Positions 34,016-37,107 of a stretch of 37,107 bases of DNA are shown here, piece by piece. Within the stretch, counting starts at the first letter, position 1. Each line of letters begins with the position of its first letter. The DNA comes from an uncultured Ignavibacteria bacterium (lineage in GTDB: Bacteria; Bacteroidota; Ignavibacteria; Kapaibacteriales; UBA2268), in the NCBI GenBank assembly GCA_903862655.1, contig CAIOZA010000080.1, positions 1-37,107 of the forward strand. The letters run 5' to 3'. The position numbers and the translations under genes are program-made. The notes beneath the pieces were generated by a model. The model was not told where the DNA came from, did no database searches, and was given only the letters and a program-made list of their open reading frames with translations.

Positions 34016-34463
34016 CACCAATCACCAGTCATCAATCACTTATCAACAGCCACCAATCACTAATCACCAATCACTAATCACCAGTCACCAATCACCAATC
34101 ACCAATCACTAATCACTAATCACCAATCACCAGTCACCAATCACCAATCACTAATCACCAGTCACCACCCACCAGTCACCAGTCACGAGTCACAAATCAC
34201 CAGTCACCACCCACCAATCACCACCCACCAACCACCAATCACCAGTAACTAATCAACAGTCACCAATCACCAGTCACCAATCACCAATCACTAATCACCA
34301 GTCACCAGTCACCAGTCACCAGTCACCAATCACCAGTCACCAGTCACCACTCACCAGTCACCACTCACCAATCACCACTCACCACCCACCAATCACCAGT
34401 CACCACTCACCAATCACCAGTCACCACCCACCAATCACCAATCACCAATCACCAGTCACTAAT
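34016..34463 (+). repeat. Heptamer array B: 64 in-register units
   Basis: From 3 nt after the stop of copy 1, exactly 64 heptamers can be read to 34463 without any indel (CACCAAT, CACCAGT, CACTAAT, CACCACC, CACCACT and single-base variants). CACCCCTCAAAAA then leads into the ATG of copy 2, nearly the same junction as in array A. The 463-bp gap between the two genes contains nothing else. Confidence 0.95.
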
Positions 34464-34476
34464 CACCCCTCAAAAA

Positions 34477-34836
34477 ATGGTTAAAACACATAAAGACCTG
34501 GATGTTTGGAAACAATCCATTGACTTTGTCACTGAAATCTACCAAATTACAGACGGATTTCCCAAGTCAGAACTATATGGACTAACATCTCAAATACGTA
34601 GGGCAGCAATTTCTATACCATCCAACATAGCTGAAGGTGCAACGAGAAACCACAAAACTGAGTTTAAGCAATTTTTATTTATTTCTCTTTCAAGTGCTGC
34701 CGAGTTAGAAACCCAACTAATAATCTCAGGTAAACTAAACTATCTTGAACCAAAAAAACTAGAGGACTTATTACAAATTCTAAATTCAATCTCACGCATG
34801 CTTCAGGGCCTAATAAAATCAATCAGTACCAAGTAA
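34477..34836 (+). CDS. Four-helix-bundle protein (S23/IVP/Avd-like), copy 2
   Basis: A second 119-residue member, 113 of 119 residues identical to copy 1 (differences at 9, 13, 23, 26, 59 and 77). The conserved motifs SNIAEGATRN and FKQFLFISLSSAAE are intact, and no frameshift or stop is present, so both copies appear to be kept. The two genes start 824 nt apart and share the leader junction CTCAAAA. The high identity shows a recent duplication or gene conversion. The family's function is not settled; Avd-like members form pentamers that bind nucleic acid. Confidence 0.92.
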   Translation: MVKTHKDLDVWKQSIDFVTEIYQITDGFPKSELYGLTSQIRRAAISIPSNIAEGATRNHKTEFKQFLFISLSSAAELETQLIISGKLNYLEPKKLEDLLQILNSISRMLQGLIKSISTK

Positions 34837-34853
34837 AATCAATAACTACCAGT

Positions 34854-35301
34854 CACCAGTCACCAGTCACCAATCACCAATCACCACTCACCAATCACCA
34901 ACCACCAACCACCAGTCACCAATCACCACTCACCAATCACCCGTCACTAATCACCAGTCACCAATCACCAATCACCAGCCACCAATCACCAATCACCAAT
35001 CACTAATCACCAATCAGCAGTCACCAATCACCAATCACCAATCACCAATCACCAATAACCAGTCACCAATCACTAATCACCAGTCACCAATCACCAACCA
35101 CCAGTCACCAATCACCAACCACCAGTCACCAATCACCAATCACCAGTCACCAATCACCAATCACCAGTCACCATTCACCAGTCACCAGTCACAAATCACC
35201 AACCACCAGTCACCAATAACCAGTCACCAATCACCAGTCACCAATCACCAGTCACCAGTCACCAATCACCACTCACCAATCACCACTCACCAATCACCAC
35301 T
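34854..35301 (+). repeat. Heptamer array C: 64 in-register units
   Basis: Sixty-four heptamers (448 nt, the same length as array B) are read from 34854 to 35301 without an indel; a degenerate unit TACCAGT precedes them at 34847. CACCAAT and CACCAGT dominate, with CACCAAC and CACCACT more frequent than in array A. It fills nearly all of the gap between copy 2 and the DUF6922 gene. Confidence 0.95.
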
Positions 35302-35357
35302 CAAATAACTTCAAGGCAAATTGGCTTTTTTTGTACCTTTACATAAAAACCATACAA

Positions 35358-35657
35358 ATGGATTCTTCACTTGCTCAATTAAATAAGGCATATTTCTGGG
35401 ATGTTGATTTCAATAAACTTGATAAGTCTAAATCCATGAGACTGATAATTGAAAGGGTAATAAATCTTGGCAATTTAAGTGATCTAAAGCTTATCAGAAA
35501 AATATACACCGAAGAAGAAATCAGAAAAACTATATGCAATCTTAATTATCTGGACAGAAAAACCCTCCATTTTGCTTCTTTGTTTTTTAACATACCAAAA
35601 ACCAGTTTCAAATGCTACACAAAGAAACAATCAGTCCCCATACCTTGGAATTATTAA
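35358..35657 (+). CDS. DUF6922-like antitoxin candidate
   Basis: From ATG 35358 the protein has 99 residues with the pattern YFWDVDFNKLDKSKSMRLI then IERVINLGNLSDLKLI, a YTEEEIRKTI helix and LDRKTLHFASLFFNIP, as in small proteins found beside AbiEii-type nucleotidyltransferases in Bacteroidota. An in-frame TTG at 35331 gives a longer version; ATG is preferred because the sequence before it (TACCTTTAC in an AT-rich run) looks like a promoter or leader. It overlaps the next gene by 46 nt, which supports a coupled toxin-antitoxin pair. The family number is from memory and should be taken as probable. Confidence 0.75.
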   Translation: MDSSLAQLNKAYFWDVDFNKLDKSKSMRLIIERVINLGNLSDLKLIRKIYTEEEIRKTICNLNYLDRKTLHFASLFFNIPKTSFKCYTKKQSVPIPWNY

Positions 35658-36241
35658 TCAGGATACAACAAAAAAAGTACCTGAACGGATTCCACCTTGT
35701 TGGAGGCACTGCATTGGCTTTACATTTTGGTCATCGTCTATCTGTTGACTTGGATTTCTTTTCCGATTTTAGTTTCGATACAGCATATTTACTCGAAAAC
35801 TTATCATCCGATTTTGACTTTAAATTGTATTTCTCAGCAAACAACACCTTAAAAGGAAGTATCGAGGGTGTTAAGATTGATATACTGGCACACAGATACC
35901 CTTATGTATGTTCACCTTTGGTAATTGAAAATATATCCATAGTATCTATTGAGGATATAATTGCGATGAAATTAAATGCAATTTCAATAAGTGGCCAACG
36001 AATTAAGGATTTCATTGACATTTATTATCTCCTCAAATCTTATACAATTGATGATATGCTTCAGTTTTATAAAACGAAATATGCAACATTCAACGAAGTT
36101 AATGTTCTGAAAAGCCTAACCTGGTTCGAAGATATTGACCATACTGACATGCCAGTACTACTTGAAAATCCAAAATTAAAATGGGCAGAAGTATCGAGAA
36201 AAATCAGGCAGCATACTCAAAAGTATCTGCGAAAAACCTAA
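35612..36241 (+). CDS. AbiEii/AbiGii-type nucleotidyltransferase toxin
   Basis: The 209-residue protein carries the MNT-like core FHLVGGTALALHFGHRLSVD followed by LDFF (27-50): the GG motif (Gly31-Gly32) and the metal-binding DxD (Asp46, Asp48). It then has a central IEGVKIDILAHRYPYV and SIEDIIAMKLNAIS block, and a C-terminal KDFIDIYYLLKSY helix with the conserved DxxDxYxL pattern. AbiEii-type toxins add nucleotides to tRNA or other targets and are used in phage defence and plasmid stability. The antitoxin-like gene starts upstream and overlaps by 46 nt. It reads as complete and probably active. Confidence 0.88.
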   Translation: MLHKETISPHTLELLIRIQQKKYLNGFHLVGGTALALHFGHRLSVDLDFFSDFSFDTAYLLENLSSDFDFKLYFSANNTLKGSIEGVKIDILAHRYPYVCSPLVIENISIVSIEDIIAMKLNAISISGQRIKDFIDIYYLLKSYTIDDMLQFYKTKYATFNEVNVLKSLTWFEDIDHTDMPVLLENPKLKWAEVSRKIRQHTQKYLRKT

Positions 36242-36285
36242 GATAGTCTAAGTGGCAATATTTAAGAGTTGAACCACACCAATAA

Positions 36286-36404
36286 CTATTCACTCTTCTC
36301 TATTCACTGTTCACTGTTCACTCTTCACTCTTAACTACTCACCAGTCACCAATCACCAATCACTAATCACCAATCACCAATCACTAATCACCAAACACCA
36401 ATGA
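36286..36404 (+). repeat. Heptamer array D: 17 units changing sequence class in register
   Basis: The units run CTATTCA, CTCTTCT, CTATTCA, CTGTTCA, CTGTTCA, CTCTTCA, CTCTTAA, CTACTCA and then, without losing phase, CCAGTCA, CCAATCA, CTAATCA and similar. The last unit is CCAATGA, whose ATG at 36401 is the start of the next gene. The array shows that the CTNTTCA and CCARTCA classes are one family. Confidence 0.9.
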
Positions 36405-36730
36405 CCTCAGGCAGAAACTCCAGCGGAAAATTCACCAAAGGTCACCCCGGCTTCAAACCCAAAGGCGCAGTCTCCCGCAAAAAACAAAAGCAGGATCAAC
36501 TCCTTAATCAGGTGTTTGGATATTTCGAGAATAATATAGAAGAAACCCTCAAAGCCCTCAAGCCAAACCAATTGATGAAGTTCTACATCAACCTCAACCA
36601 ACTTGTAACACCAAAGCTCAAAAGGATCCCCTACGTTCCAAAACCACCAATAGAAACTGAAGAAGAATCAGAAACCGAAGATGTAGAGGAAACAGACCAA
36701 ATGGAAACATCAAAAGAAAAAGACGAATAA
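36401..36730 (+). CDS. Small hypothetical protein, basic N-terminus and acidic tail
   Basis: The 109-residue protein begins TSGRNSSGKFTKGHPGFKPK followed by GAVSRKK, a Gly/Lys-rich motif seen at the start of some phage- or plasmid-borne proteins (DUF5681-like, terminase-small-subunit-like), then a helical middle QDQLLNQVFGYFENNIEETL and an acidic tail (about residues 85-109, many Glu, Thr and Ser). The ATG is supplied by the end of array D. No partner or operon is visible. Real gene likely; function unknown. Confidence 0.7.
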   Translation: MTSGRNSSGKFTKGHPGFKPKGAVSRKKQKQDQLLNQVFGYFENNIEETLKALKPNQLMKFYINLNQLVTPKLKRIPYVPKPPIETEEESETEDVEETDQMETSKEKDE

Positions 36731-36745
36731 GAATCATTCGAGTTC

Positions 36746-36857
36746 AACTCATAACTCACTTCTCCATACTCCCAACTCCTTACCCACCACTCCTTACCCC
36801 CTACTCCATATTCACTATTCACTATTCACTATTCACAATTCACTTCTCACTGCTCAT
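36746..36857 (+). repeat. Heptamer array E: 16 in-register units
   Basis: Sixteen heptamers are read from 36746 to 36857: AACTCAT, AACTCAC, TTCTCCA, TACTCCC, AACTCCT, TACCCAC, CACTCCT, TACCCCC, TACTCCA, four TATTCAC, AATTCAC, TTCTCAC and TGCTCAT. No indel. The class is closest to the first half of array D. Unlike the others it lies before a promoter (36877), so it is not in the leader of the gene at 36926. Confidence 0.85.
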
Positions 36858-36876
36858 AAAAATTACATCTTACTTT

Positions 36877-36908
36877 TTTGCATCATACTATATTGTAAGT
36901 TATCTTTG
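36877..36908 (+). promoter_or_regulatory. Bacteroidota-type promoter for the gene at 36926
   Basis: TTTG at 36877-36880, a 20-nt spacer and TATCTTTG at 36901-36908 match the Bacteroidota consensus TTTG/TAnnTTTG with its normal spacing. The predicted start of transcription would be about 10-15 nt before the ATG at 36926. It is the best promoter in the window. Confidence 0.7.
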
Positions 36909-36925
36909 TATCAAATAAATCAGTC

Positions 36926-37107
36926 ATGAACCATAAAACTCCTTTTGTCTTCGGTCGCATCACATCCTTCTATGTTGTAAAACAAGCGGATGGAGATTTA
37001 TTTTTTTTATCTTTGTATGGTAAATCCGAAGAGGAAGTGAGCTCTGCTGGAGAGCAACTCACCAGCAATAAGGTTTATGACGGTGAAAACACCAGAAAAG
37101 GCCTTTC
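36926..37107 (+). CDS. Unidentified protein, N-terminal part only
   Basis: An open frame begins at ATG 36926, 17 nt after a good promoter -7 box, and runs off the end of the window. The 60 residues visible begin NHKTPFVFGRITSFYVVKQ and continue with DGDLFFLSLYGKSEEEVSSA. The start PFVFGRI recalls the beginning of Bacteroidota archaeal-type AAA ATPases, but no Walker motif is in view and the following residues do not fit, so I give no function. Confidence 0.55.
   Translation, partial: MNHKTPFVFGRITSFYVVKQADGDLFFLSLYGKSEEEVSSAGEQLTSNKVYDGENTRKGL

Noticed and set aside
33653-34836. Diversity-generating retroelement, because of the Avd-like proteins
   Set aside because: No reverse transcriptase and no template/variable repeat pair with A-specific changes was seen in the window.
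33653-34836. 23S rRNA intervening sequence
   Set aside because: No rRNA sequence flanks the two genes; they are in heptamer arrays.
33366-35301. CRISPR array
   Set aside because: The repeats are 7 nt, directly tandem, with no unique spacers and no cas genes nearby.

Overview
The window reads as Bacteroidota chromosome, probably a free-living or sediment Bacteroidales/Marinilabiliales-type lineage. The basis is the low G+C, start codons preceded by A-rich leaders rather than strong Shine-Dalgarno sites, promoter-like sites of the Bacteroidota type (TTG ... TAnnTTTG), and protein families typical of the phylum. Every gene called with confidence lies on the + strand. Calls rest on motif recognition by eye; no database search was possible.

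Left flank (1-3292): a PIN-domain toxin broken by an in-frame TAG, a conserved helical protein of unknown function followed by a clear terminator, a hicA-hicB toxin-antitoxin pair, a 12-copy 21-bp tandem array that runs without a spacer into a long array of degenerate octamers, and a small polytopic membrane protein. Octamer arrays lie directly upstream of the start codons at 568, 2655 and 3293.

Centre (3293-32945): a large Wzx/Wzy-type surface polysaccharide locus. It opens with an MBOAT O-acyltransferase and an SGNH-type partner (3293-5700). Next comes a module resembling an Arn/Gtr-style lipid-linked sugar pathway: a DMT-type four-helix membrane protein, an ATP-grasp ligase, an ArnC/GtrB-type GT2, a NeuD/PglD-type acyltransferase, a WecE/RffA-type sugar aminotransferase and a large membrane protein that may be a GT-C enzyme (5748-11739). 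Then follow a flippase, a polymerase/ligase-type protein, a CatB-type acetyltransferase, a GT-A glycosyltransferase, an AsnB-type amidotransferase and a pyruvyltransferase (11794-20565). The last block (20998-32945) holds four GT4 glycosyltransferases, two divergent NodB/CE4-like proteins, a second copy of the small membrane protein joined to a DUF362 protein, two more ATP-grasp proteins and a GNAT protein. No initiating sugar-phosphate transferase and no dTDP-sugar synthesis genes are visible, so the locus depends on genes elsewhere.

Right flank (32946-37107): three long G-poor heptamer arrays (39, 64 and 64 units, with no indel in any of them) alternate with two nearly identical four-helix-bundle (S23/Avd-like) genes and end at a DUF6922/AbiEii-type toxin-antitoxin pair. 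Two further heptamer arrays of related but different sequence flank a small basic/acidic protein. The window ends in the start of an unidentified gene with a good Bacteroidota-type promoter.

The most unusual signal is the repeat system. Three repeat families (period 7, 8 and 21) hold strict register while their sequence drifts, lie in the same orientation as the genes, and usually stop within about 0-25 nt of a start codon, sometimes supplying the ATG itself.
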